Source: Kitasatospora phosalacinea (GTDB lineage: Bacteria > Actinomycetota > Actinomycetes > Streptomycetales > Streptomycetaceae). From it: a stretch of 24,673 bases of DNA. The position numbers and the translations under genes were made by a program. This document shows, in pieces, positions 1 to 8,296 of this stretch (within the stretch, counting starts at the first letter, position 1; each line of letters begins with the position of its first letter). The stretch spans positions 1-24,673 of the forward strand of contig NZ_JNYE01000113.1 in the NCBI RefSeq assembly GCF_000717185.1, given 5' to 3'. Below the pieces are notes generated by a model, which did not search any database, was not told where the DNA came from, and saw nothing but the letters and a program-made list of their open reading frames with translations.

Positions 1-1200
<1,200 letters not shown>

Positions 1201-1225
1201 GTCTCGTCCACCCCTGTCGTTCTGG

Positions 1226-2227
1226 TCAGTTCACCGGGACGGCGCGGGCGAAGCCGCCGTCCACCATGAGTTCGGCGACGGTCTCCAGCTCCGCGGGACT
1301 GCCCGCGAGGCGCAGCAGGAACGCGTCGAAGCTGTCGCCGCAGGGCAGCAGGAGGCGCTGCACGCGCTGCTCGACGGGCTCGTCGGAGCCGTCGTCGCGG
1401 GCGTCGTCGTAGGGCAGGAAGGCGACCGAGCCGGTGCCCTCGCCGCGGACCTTGACGGTCAGCAGGCCGCCCTGGAGGTAGGCGACGGCGAGGTGGTCCT
1501 TGGTGAGGTGGTCGCGCAGGCACTTGTTGGCGTACACCAGGTCGTGGGTGCCGTACTCCTCGCTGAGGGTGAGGAACGGCTGGTCGACCAGCAGGCCGAG
1601 GTCGACGTCGAGGGCGACGCCGGCCGGGCCGCGGCCGCCGGTGAGCTTCAGGAAGTCCCGGTAGGCGGTGGGCAGCGGGTGGCCGAGGCGCTGTTCGGCG
1701 CGCTGGACGAGGTCCTCGGTGACGGCGACCGGGTCGCCGCCGTCCTTGGCGAGGGAGAAGTGCGCGGGGCGGTGGTCCTGCAGCGGGCGGGTGCCGCGGC
1801 GGGTGTGGTCGGCGGTGGAGCTGGCCAGGCCGCCGTGGTGCCGCAGCAGCGCCTTGACCTCGACCGGGACGAGCTCCATCCGGCGCCAGCCGGCGGGGGC
1901 GCGGCCGACCACGTGGTGCCAGGTCCAGCCGGGCGGGGTGGCGACGGCGCTGTCCAGGTCGGCCCAGAGCCCGTGGCCCTGGGTGTACAGCGCGGCGTTC
2001 GCCGACACGTAGTCGGTCAGGCGCAGTTCGTCGACGCCGAAGCCCTCCGGCGGGTCGGCGACCTCGGCGGCGGCGGCCGCGTACGGCGCGAAGTCGGGGT
2101 ACCCGTTCTCGTCGACGCGCACGCCCTGGGGGTGCCGCTGGGCCCGGACCGGGTCCGGGAACTGCACCACCTGGCCCGCGTACGCCGCGTTGGGCGCGGC
2201 GGCGGTGCCGGGCCGACCTGTCGTCAT
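1226..2227 (-). CDS. WHH-type HNH nuclease domain fused to SUKH (SMI1/KNR4) domain
   Basis: This 333-residue protein starts at ATG 2227 behind GGGGGA. Residues about 45-160 contain WTWHH (101-105), MELVP (117-121) and HHGG (130-133), the pattern of the WHH/LHH branch of the HNH/Endo VII nuclease superfamily found in polymorphic toxins. Residues about 165-320 match the SUKH/SMI1-KNR4 fold (AEQRLGHPLPTAYRDFLKLTGG, later SFDAFLLRLAG). In most systems toxin and SUKH immunity protein are separate; here both are on one chain. The usual His in the LVPxxxH segment appears to be Lys125, so activity is uncertain. There is no signal peptide or transmembrane segment, so it is probably cytoplasmic. A TAGGCT promoter lies upstream, and the proline-rich gene follows 25 bases downstream. 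The domain calls rest on motif recognition only. Confidence 0.8.
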   Translation of the reverse strand: MTTGRPGTAAAPNAAYAGQVVQFPDPVRAQRHPQGVRVDENGYPDFAPYAAAAAEVADPPEGFGVDELRLTDYVSANAALYTQGHGLWADLDSAVATPPGWTWHHVVGRAPAGWRRMELVPVEVKALLRHHGGLASSTADHTRRGTRPLQDHRPAHFSLAKDGGDPVAVTEDLVQRAEQRLGHPLPTAYRDFLKLTGGRGPAGVALDVDLGLLVDQPFLTLSEEYGTHDLVYANKCLRDHLTKDHLAVAYLQGGLLTVKVRGEGTGSVAFLPYDDARDDGSDEPVEQRVQRLLLPCGDSFDAFLLRLAGSPAELETVAELMVDGGFARAVPVN

Positions 2228-2268
2228 CTGTGGTCCCCCACTGGCAGAAGCCGATTTCCTCGGGGACC

Positions 2269-2297
2269 AGCCTAGGGCAACGGCCGTTCGCGTTCAG
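2269..2297 (-). promoter_or_regulatory. Probable sigma-70-type promoter of the WHH-SUKH operon
   Basis: On the minus strand CTGAAC (2292-2297) and TAGGCT (2269-2274) are separated by 17 bases. TAGGCT fits the common streptomycete -10 pattern. The start codon is about 40 bases further on, which leaves a short leader with a ribosome site. Confidence 0.55.
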
Positions 2298-2305
2298 GGG
2301 CACGG

Positions 2306-2340
2306 GGGTGCCCGGCCGGGTACCGCCCGGCCGGGCACCC
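2306..2340 (-). terminator. Hairpin terminator after the sugar operon
   Basis: Perfect 15-base inverted repeat: arms 2306-2320 (GGGTGCCCGGCCGGG) and 2326-2340, with a 5-base loop TACCG. It begins 8 bases after the stop of the last aminotransferase gene on the minus strand and has no T tract, as is usual in Streptomyces. It separates the sugar cassette from the promoter of the WHH-SUKH gene. Confidence 0.8.
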
Positions 2341-2348
2341 GCCGCGGG

Positions 2349-3455
2349 TCAGCGGCGGCGCAGCGCGGCGGCCAGCGTCTCGGCGACCCGGGTCTGCTGC
2401 CCCTCGGTGAGCTGCGGGAACATCGGCAGGGTGAGCAGTTGCCCGGCGGCCCGTTCGGTGACCGGGAACGCGCCCCCGCCGTGCCCGAGGTACCGGAACG
2501 CGGGCTGCAGGTGCACGGGGACGGGGTAGTGCACGCCCGCGCCGATCCCGGCCTCCTGGAGGGCGGCCAGCACGCCGTCGCGGTCGCGCTCGACCCGCAC
2601 CGCGTACAGGTGCCAGACGTGCTCGTTGCCGGGCAGGGTCCGCGGCAGGGTGAGGCCGTCCAGGCCGCCGAGCAGCTTGTCGTAGCGTTCGGCGGCGGCC
2701 CGGCGGGCCTCGTTCCAGGCGGGCAGGCGGCGGAGCTTGGCGCGCAGCACCACGGCCTGCAGGGTGTCCATCCGGGAGTTGAAGCCGAACTTCTCGTGGA
2801 CGTACTTGCGGGCCGAGCCGTGGTCGCCGATCAGCCGCACCGCGTCGGCGAGTTCGGCTTCGTCGGTGACGACCGCGCCCGCGTCGCCGTACGCGCCGAG
2901 GTTCTTGCCCGGGTAGAAGCTGGTCGCCGAGATCCGCCCCCAGCTGCCGGACGGCCGCCCGTGCCGGGTGGCGCCCTGCGACTGGGCGCCGTCCTCGACC
3001 ACCGGCAGCCCGTCGGCGACCTCCAGCAGCCGTTCCACCGGGGCGAGCTGACCGTTCAGGTGGACGGGCAGCAGCGCGACGGCCTGGGTGACCCGGGCGG
3101 CGGCCTGCTCGACGTCGATCAGCAGGTGCTCCTCGTCCACGTCCACCAGCACCGGCCGCAGCCCGGCCCGGACCACCGCCTCGGCCGTCGCCACGAAGGT
3201 GTTCGCGGGCAGCACCACCCCGCCGCCCGGCTTCAGCTCCAGGGCCCGCAGCGCCATCTCCAGCGCGTCGGTGCCGTTCGCCGTCCCCACCGCGTGGCCC
3301 GCCCCGGAGAAGGCCGCGTACTCCCGCTCGAACGCGGCCACGTCCGGGCCCTTGACGTAGGCCCCGCTCGCCAGCACCGCGTCGAAGCCCGCCCGGACCT
3401 CGTCGGCGATCTCGGCGTGCGAGGCGTGCAGGTCGACCAGGGGGATGTCGGTCAC
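2349..3455 (-). CDS. DegT/DnrJ/EryC1/StrS sugar aminotransferase (first)
   Basis: PLP-dependent sugar aminotransferase of 368 residues, close to the usual family length. The conserved PLP lysine is K184 in SFYPGKNLGAYGDAG, and the cofactor-ring aspartate is D155 in VVEDGAQSQGA. The FYPGKNLGA form resembles enzymes that aminate C3 of a keto-sugar nucleotide (FdtB, QdtB, WbpE types), but the exact substrate cannot be read. The GTG start at 3455 overlaps the TGA of the upstream aminotransferase gene by 4 bases (GTGA), which implies translational coupling. It is the last gene of a four-gene sugar cassette and is followed by a strong hairpin. It probably acts in the cytoplasm on an NDP-ketosugar made by the upstream dehydrogenase or epimerase. 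Confidence 0.9.
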   Translation of the reverse strand: MTDIPLVDLHASHAEIADEVRAGFDAVLASGAYVKGPDVAAFEREYAAFSGAGHAVGTANGTDALEMALRALELKPGGGVVLPANTFVATAEAVVRAGLRPVLVDVDEEHLLIDVEQAAARVTQAVALLPVHLNGQLAPVERLLEVADGLPVVEDGAQSQGATRHGRPSGSWGRISATSFYPGKNLGAYGDAGAVVTDEAELADAVRLIGDHGSARKYVHEKFGFNSRMDTLQAVVLRAKLRRLPAWNEARRAAAERYDKLLGGLDGLTLPRTLPGNEHVWHLYAVRVERDRDGVLAALQEAGIGAGVHYPVPVHLQPAFRYLGHGGGAFPVTERAAGQLLTLPMFPQLTEGQQTRVAETLAAALRRR

Positions 3456-4621
3456 GGTGAGAACCTCTCGTTGGCGGAACCGGGGGCGCGGCCCAGGGCC
3501 GCCTTGAGGGCGGCGACGACGTGGTCCTGCTGCTCGTGGGTGAGCGAGTGGTACAGCGGCAGGATCAGCGTCCGCGCGGTGATCGTCTCGGTCACCGGGA
3601 GCGGGACGCGGGCGGTGCCCTTGTACGGGGCCTCCAGGTGGGCGGCCATGATGCCGCGCCGGGCGGAGACGCCGTCCGCGGCCAGCCGGGCGAGGACCTC
3701 GCCGCGGTCGGGGGCGTCCTCGGGGAGCAGCAGCCACAGCGACTGGTAGTTGGTGGTGCCGTGCGCCGGGTCGCCGACCAGGCGGGCGGCGAGTTCCGCG
3801 CCGAGCAGCTCCCGGTAGCGGGCGGCGAGTTCGCGGCGGCGGGCGACCATCGCGGGGAGCTTGCCGAGCTGGACCAGGCCGATCGCGGCCTGGACGTCGG
3901 TCATCCGGTGGTTGAAGCCGATCTCGTCGTAGGTCTCGACGACGGCCGCCCCCGCCGCCCCGGCGTGCCGGTCGGCGGCCGAGACGCTCATGCCGTGCTC
4001 GCGCAGGCGCCGCAGCCGGGCGGCGAGCGCGGCGTCCCGGCAGGTGACCATGCCGCCCTCGCCGGTGGTGAGGAGCTTGCGCGGGTGGAAGGAGTAGGCG
4101 GCGATCTCGGCGCCCGCGCCGGCCGGTCGGCCGCGGTGGACGGAGCCGGCGGCGCACGCGGCGTCCTGGACGACGGGGATGCCGCGCGGCTCGGCCAGGG
4201 CCCGGATCGCGTCCAGGTCGACGGGGACGCCGCCCTGGTCGACGGCGACGACGGCCCGGGTGCGGTCGGTGAGCAGCGGGGCGACGGTGTCGGGGGTGAG
4301 GTTGCCGGTGGCCGGGTCGACGTCCGCGAAGACCGGGGTGGCGCCGACGTAGGTGACGGCGTTGGCGGTGGCGATGAAGGAGAGCGAGGGGACGACGACC
4401 TCGTCGCCGGGGCCGACGCCCGCGCCGATCATCGCCAGGTGCAGGGCGGTGGTGCAGGAGGAGACCGCGACGGCGTGCGGGACGCCGAGGTGCTCGGCGA
4501 ACGCCCGCTCGAAGGCGGCCACCCGGGGGCCCTGCGCGACCCAGCCGGAGCGGACCGCCTCGGCGGCGGCCTCGGCCTCCTCGTCGCCGAGCCAGGGGAT
4601 CATGACGGGGATGGTGGACAC
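3452..4621 (-). CDS. DegT/DnrJ/EryC1/StrS sugar aminotransferase (second)
   Basis: PLP-dependent aminotransferase of 389 residues. The PLP lysine is K182 in YSFHPRKLLTTGEGG, with D153 in VVQDAACAAGS. The SFHPRK motif is typical of a different DegT subgroup from its neighbour, so the two probably act on different carbons or substrates and are not a simple duplication. I chose GTG 4621 because AAGGAG lies 7 bases before it. An ATG at 4639 is possible but would place this ribosome site inside the gene. The gene ends in GTGA overlap with the next aminotransferase. A 113-base spacer with a hairpin separates it from the epimerase gene upstream. The substrate is not known. Confidence 0.88.
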   Translation of the reverse strand: MSTIPVMIPWLGDEEAEAAAEAVRSGWVAQGPRVAAFERAFAEHLGVPHAVAVSSCTTALHLAMIGAGVGPGDEVVVPSLSFIATANAVTYVGATPVFADVDPATGNLTPDTVAPLLTDRTRAVVAVDQGGVPVDLDAIRALAEPRGIPVVQDAACAAGSVHRGRPAGAGAEIAAYSFHPRKLLTTGEGGMVTCRDAALAARLRRLREHGMSVSAADRHAGAAGAAVVETYDEIGFNHRMTDVQAAIGLVQLGKLPAMVARRRELAARYRELLGAELAARLVGDPAHGTTNYQSLWLLLPEDAPDRGEVLARLAADGVSARRGIMAAHLEAPYKGTARVPLPVTETITARTLILPLYHSLTHEQQDHVVAALKAALGRAPGSANERFSP

Positions 4622-4664
4622 GGTGGTGCTCCTTCGCATCGCGCGGGGCTTCGCTGCACGGGGC

Positions 4665-4703
4665 GGCCGCGCCCGTGGACGGCTCCCCCGCCCGGGCGCG
4701 GCC
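4665..4703 (-). other. Intra-operon hairpin between epimerase and aminotransferase
   Basis: Perfect 11-base inverted repeat: GGCCGCGCCCG at 4665-4675 and its complement at 4693-4703, with a 17-base loop. It lies in the only non-coding spacer of an otherwise tightly packed operon, 31 bases after the epimerase stop. It could be an attenuator, an mRNA-stability element or a processing site that sets aminotransferase expression. Confidence 0.55.
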
Positions 4704-4734
4704 TGCTCCCGCGGGCGTCCTGCGTCCTGCGCGC

Positions 4735-5760
4735 CTAGCCCCGGCCCTGGCCCTGCTCGTGGCCCTGGTCCTGGTCCCGGCTCTGCTCGCGCCACCAGCC
4801 GACGAGCTGGCGCAGCCCCTCCTCCAGCCCGAGTTCGGGCTTCCAGCCGAGGTCGCGCTCGGCCGCGGAGACGTCGGCGAGGCGCCGGACCACGCCGCCC
4901 GCGGTGTCCCGGGCGGGGCCGTGCTCGACGTCGAGGTCGGAGCCCATCGCGGTGAGCAGGGCGTCGGCCAGGCCGCGCAGCGAGACCTCGCTGCCGGAGG
5001 CGATGTTGTAGACCCGGTCGGTGACGGGGGCGGCGGCGGCGAGCAGGTTGGCCCGGGCGATGTCCTCGGTGTGGACGAAGTCCATGGTCTGGGCGCCGTC
5101 GCCGAAGATCAGCGGGGGCCGTCCGGCGGCGATCCGCTCCATCCAGCGGATGAAGACCTCGGTGTAGCGGCCGTGCACGTCCATCCGGGGGCCGTACACG
5201 TTGAAGTAGCGCAGGGCGACGTAGTCGAGGCCGTGCATGGCGTGGAAGCTGCGCAGCAGGCCCTCGTTGAAGACCTTGGCGGCGCCGTACAGGGTGTCGT
5301 TGTTGTAGGGGTGCTGGGTCTCGGGCGTGGGGAAGTCGTCGGCCAGGCCGTAGACCGAGGCGGTGGAGGAGGCGACGACCTTGCGCACGCCGGTCTCGGC
5401 CGCGGCCTCGACCACGTCGAAGGCGCCGTCGACCATGACCTCCAGGGCGAGCCGGGGTTCGGCGGCGCACTGGGTGATCCGGATCGCGGCGAGGTGGAAC
5501 AGCAGGTCGGTGCCGGTTCCGAGCAGGTCGCGCAGCAGGGCGCGGTCGCGGATGTCGCCGTCGACGACCCGCAGCTGCCCGGGGGCGGCGAGCTCGCGGG
5601 CGCGGGCCAGGTTGGCCGTCCGGCCGCGGACGAAGTTGTCGAGGACGACGACCTCGCGGGCCCCGGCCGCGATCAGCTGGTCGACGACGGTGGAGCCGAT
5701 GGTTCCGGCGCCGCCGGTGACCAGGCAGCGGGAGCCCTCGAGGGGGACGGCGGCGTTCAT
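4735..5760 (-). CDS. NAD-dependent sugar-nucleotide epimerase/dehydratase (SDR)
   Basis: Extended SDR enzyme of 341 residues. The nucleotide-binding motif is GGAGTIG at 16-22, followed by VLDNF (about 39-43). The active site is S-S-T at 132-134 with Y158xxxK162 (YGAAK). ALRYFNVYGP follows at about 182, as in UDP-hexose 4-epimerases and UDP-GlcNAc/UDP-glucuronate epimerases. ATG 5760 overlaps the TGA of the upstream oxidoreductase (ATGA). The C-terminal tail (QSRDQDQGHEQGQGRG) is hydrophilic, low complexity and not part of the fold. The likely role is to invert or prepare a UDP- or dTDP-sugar for amination by the two downstream aminotransferases. Whether it is an epimerase or a dehydratase cannot be decided from sequence alone. 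Confidence 0.88.
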   Translation of the reverse strand: MNAAVPLEGSRCLVTGGAGTIGSTVVDQLIAAGAREVVVLDNFVRGRTANLARARELAAPGQLRVVDGDIRDRALLRDLLGTGTDLLFHLAAIRITQCAAEPRLALEVMVDGAFDVVEAAAETGVRKVVASSTASVYGLADDFPTPETQHPYNNDTLYGAAKVFNEGLLRSFHAMHGLDYVALRYFNVYGPRMDVHGRYTEVFIRWMERIAAGRPPLIFGDGAQTMDFVHTEDIARANLLAAAAPVTDRVYNIASGSEVSLRGLADALLTAMGSDLDVEHGPARDTAGGVVRRLADVSAAERDLGWKPELGLEEGLRQLVGWWREQSRDQDQGHEQGQGRG

Positions 5761-6929
5761 CGGGCGGCGGCCTTCTGCTCGGCGGTGCGGTGGCGGGTGA
5801 TCGTCTCGGTGTCGTCGGCGGCGTCCACGGGGACGGTCGCGCCGCCGAGTTCGAGGCTGCGGGAGGCGGCGTGCAGCAGGCGCAGCACGCGCAGTCCGGC
5901 GCGGCCGTCGGTGAGCGGGGCGCGGCCCTCGGTGATGGCGGCGGCGAACTCGCCCATGACGTTGCGCAGCGCCTCCTGCTCGACCAGGGCGGGGGCGACC
6001 ACGTCGCCGACCCGGTAGGAGATCAGGGCGCGGTGCCGGATGGCGTCGGTGAGCTCGTCGGGCGGGGTGAGGTCGACGCCGCGGTCGTGGACGGCGAGCC
6101 GGGCCTGCGGGTTGAGGTCGTCCCAGACCAGGGTGCGGCGGGAGCCGCCGATCAGGGTGGTGCGGACCTTGGTCGGGGAGAGCCAGTTGACGTGGCAGTG
6201 GGCGAGCGCGCCGTTGGACAGGTGCAGCGTCAGGTAGGCGACGCAGGCCCGTCCGGCGCCGATCGGGTCGGCGGCCTGGGCGCTGACGCCGACGGGTTCG
6301 ACGCCGGGCGGCAGCACGAAGTCGAGGATGGACAGGTCGTGCGGGGCGAGGTCCCACAGCACGTCGACGTCGGGCTGGACGAGCCCGAGGTTGATCCGCA
6401 CCGAGTCGAAGAACTGGACGTCGCCGATCTCGCCGCCGTGCACGAGCTCGCGGATCCGGCGCACCACCGGCGTGTAGCAGAAGGTGTGGTCGCACATCAG
6501 GACGAGGCCGCGCTCCTCGGCGAGGGCGACCAGGTCGGCGGCCTCCGCGACGGTGGTGGTGATCGGCTTCTCGACCAGGACGTGCTTGCCGGCCTCCAGG
6601 GCGGCCCGGGCCAGCCGGTGGTGGGCCCCGGCGGGGGTGGCGATGGCCACCGCCTGGACGCGCTCGTCGGCGAGCACCTGCTCGTACGAGGTGGTGGCGG
6701 CGACGGTGGAGTACTCGCCGAGGACCTTGCGGGAGCGCTGCTCGTCGAGGTCGCACAGCCAGTGCAGCCGCAGCGCGGCGGTCTGCTGGGCGTTGCGGAC
6801 CAGGTTCGGTCCCCAGTACCCGGCGCCGACGACGGCCAGGCCGATCCGCCGGTCGGGCGGGTGCTCGGTGCTGCCCGGTGTGGGCACGTGTTCCCCAGGC
6901 GCCTCGTGCGCCACGACGTTCGACCCCAT
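5757..6929 (-). CDS. Gfo/Idh/MocA family sugar oxidoreductase
   Basis: NAD(P)-dependent dehydrogenase of 390 residues. The Rossmann motif GAGYWGPN is at 35-42 (VVGAGYWG, typical of sugar-nucleotide dehydrogenases such as WbpB and KijD10-like enzymes). The family EKP motif is at 120-122, and DLAPHD (a family-conserved active-site region) follows in the C-terminal domain. Residues 1-27 are a hydrophilic, Pro-rich extension with no signal peptide. ATG 6929 is chosen because AAGGGGGG lies just upstream; an ATG further upstream lacks such a site. First gene of the sugar cassette. In known pathways such an enzyme oxidises C3 of a UDP- or dTDP-sugar so that a DegT aminotransferase can place an amino group there. 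That role is inferred here from its neighbours. Confidence 0.88.
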   Translation of the reverse strand: MGSNVVAHEAPGEHVPTPGSTEHPPDRRIGLAVVGAGYWGPNLVRNAQQTAALRLHWLCDLDEQRSRKVLGEYSTVAATTSYEQVLADERVQAVAIATPAGAHHRLARAALEAGKHVLVEKPITTTVAEAADLVALAEERGLVLMCDHTFCYTPVVRRIRELVHGGEIGDVQFFDSVRINLGLVQPDVDVLWDLAPHDLSILDFVLPPGVEPVGVSAQAADPIGAGRACVAYLTLHLSNGALAHCHVNWLSPTKVRTTLIGGSRRTLVWDDLNPQARLAVHDRGVDLTPPDELTDAIRHRALISYRVGDVVAPALVEQEALRNVMGEFAAAITEGRAPLTDGRAGLRVLRLLHAASRSLELGGATVPVDAADDTETITRHRTAEQKAAAR

Positions 6930-7241
6930 CGCAAGACCCCCCTTGCCGCCGCGTCGCTCGAACGGTACCGGCCCGGCCGGGCCCATCGGGGCACAATCGG
7001 CAAAACCGGTGCAGCCCACCAGGGGCGCGCGCGGCGGGAGTTCGGCCCTCCGTACACCTCCGCGCGCCCCGTGTCCGCACCCCGGCGCGGCGCGCCGGGA
7101 ACCGGTTTGGCAGGCTGGACGCTCTGGGGCGAGGATTCACTGTCAGTGGGCCCCGCTACCCTGCGTGATCCACACCGTCCGTCAGCAGACCCCCGGCAGC
7201 GGAGAACTGCCGGTGCGCCGCACCGACGCCGAGGAGCAGTC
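6930..7241. other. Divergent intergenic region between sugar cassette and YwqJ deaminase
   Basis: 312 bases without a gene, which should hold the promoters of both divergent units. Seen: CACTG-T-CAGTG inverted repeat at 7138-7148; CCCGGCG/CGCCGGG inverted repeat at 7081-7099; a 7-base stem at 7193-7213; and GAGGAG at 7231-7236 serving the ATG at 7242. On the minus strand an AAGGGGGG ribosome site serves the oxidoreductase. No convincing -35/-10 pair was found for either direction. Confidence 0.6.
7193..7213 (+). promoter_or_regulatory. Stem-loop in the leader of the YwqJ deaminase gene
   Basis: Perfect 7-base stem CCGGCAG (7193-7199) and CTGCCGG (7207-7213) with a 7-base loop CGGAGAA. It sits 28 bases before the start codon and 17 before the GAGGAG ribosome site. 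It could affect translation or bind a protein; no known riboswitch is recognised. Confidence 0.45.
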
Positions 7242-7697
7242 ATGGACCAGCCGGGCCCGCCGCCCGTACTGCGGCACCAGCGCGACAGCCTGCTGCCCGC
7301 GGTGGCGGCCGCGCTGTCGCTGCGCGGTGGCGAGGTGCACACGCTGGCCGGGGAGAAGTCGGAGCTGTCGCCGATGCTGCACCCGCTGGTCGGCGAGTTC
7401 CTGGCGGCGCTGCCGGTGGAGAAGCGCGAACGTTTCGTGGGCCGCTGCCCGGAGGCGGCGCTGCTCTCCCAGTACCTGGGGCAGGTCGACGCGTCCCGTT
7501 CGAAGCGGGCCGCGCGCAAGCCGATGACGGTGCAGGAGGCCCGCAAGGCGCTCAAGGGGGCCCGGATGACCACGCTGCGGATCCGCGAGGAGGGCGACCC
7601 GGCGCACGGCACGCACGCCCCGCCGTGCCGCTCCTGCGCCCCGCTGCTGGAGCACCTGAACGTGGCCAGCGTCGCGGTCGGCCCGCCCGGCCGCTAG
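7242..7697 (+). CDS. YwqJ-related putative deaminase
   Basis: 151-residue protein starting at ATG 7242, 5 bases after GAGGAG. It carries GEVHTLAGEKSE, then GRCPEAALLSQYL and finally PPCRSC near the C-terminus. That is the layout of the YwqJ-type deaminase fold, where a C-P-E-A segment and a CxxC segment form the zinc site. This family is known from polymorphic toxin systems, where it is thought to deaminate nucleic acids or nucleotides. No secretion signal or long delivery region is present, so it is a stand-alone domain. The SUKH-3 gene follows 53 bases downstream and is a plausible immunity partner. The catalytic role is inferred from the fold. Confidence 0.75.
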   Translation: MDQPGPPPVLRHQRDSLLPAVAAALSLRGGEVHTLAGEKSELSPMLHPLVGEFLAALPVEKRERFVGRCPEAALLSQYLGQVDASRSKRAARKPMTVQEARKALKGARMTTLRIREEGDPAHGTHAPPCRSCAPLLEHLNVASVAVGPPGR

Positions 7698-7750
7698 CGA
7701 GCGCCGCCGAGCGCGCACCCCGCCCTGTCCCCGAACCTCCGGAGCACGCC

Positions 7751-8260
7751 CTGAACGCCAGCACCGTCCGCACCCAGCCCCGTTTCCCGGCCGACGTGGC
7801 CGCCGCCCTCAAGCAGGCCGGCTGGCACCCCGGCCGCTGGGAGATCCGGCAGGCCGAGCAGTGGGCCGACGCCCTGGTCGCGTACGGCGGCCCGCTGGAG
7901 CCGCAGCACGCGGTGTTCCCCGCCGCGATCGAGGCCTGGGCGGAGTTCGGCGGCCTGGCCTTCGACGTCCCGGGCGCGGGCGACACCCTGGCCCGCACCC
8001 CGTTCCTGCTCGACCCGCGCTGCGGCCTGCACGCCCCGCGCACCCTGGCCGACCTCGGCCGCGCCCTGGACACCCGGCTCGCCCCGCTCGGCGAGGAGCT
8101 GTACGGGCAGGCCCTGCTGGCGATCGACGAGCGCGGCCGGGTCTACAGCCTCGACCACACCGGCGAGTGGTACCTGGGCCCCAGCGTGGACCGGGCGATC
8201 GGCACCCTCGTCCTCGGCCACGCCCCGCAGCGGCTGCGCACCGCGGACGCCGGGGAGTAG
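7751..8260 (+). CDS. SUKH-3 domain immunity-like protein (probable CTG start)
   Basis: 169-residue protein. The segment [20 protein letters not shown], then [32 protein letters not shown] and [20 protein letters not shown], matches the SUKH-3 family as I recall it. SUKH proteins act as immunity proteins against nuclease and deaminase toxins. The start is unusual: no ATG or GTG lies in frame between the preceding stop and residue 16. CTG at 7751 has GGAG 6-7 bases upstream and gives the N-terminus expected for the family. The alternative GTG at 7796 would remove the conserved RFP segment. It follows the YwqJ deaminase on the same strand and probably shares its transcript. It is convergent with the sensor kinase gene, 36 bases away. 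Confidence 0.75.
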   Translation: MNASTVRTQPRFPADVAAALKQAGWHPGRWEIRQAEQWADALVAYGGPLEPQHAVFPAAIEAWAEFGGLAFDVPGAGDTLARTPFLLDPRCGLHAPRTLADLGRALDTRLAPLGEELYGQALLAIDERGRVYSLDHTGEWYLGPSVDRAIGTLVLGHAPQRLRTADAGE

Positions 8261-8296
8261 CCGCCCGGCAGTGAGCAGCCGCCCGGCCGGGGAGGC

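Noticed and set aside
2349..4621. The two aminotransferases as a recent duplication
   Set aside because: Their active-site motifs and overall sequences differ clearly (FYPGKNLGAYG and SFHPRKLLTTG), so they belong to different subgroups.
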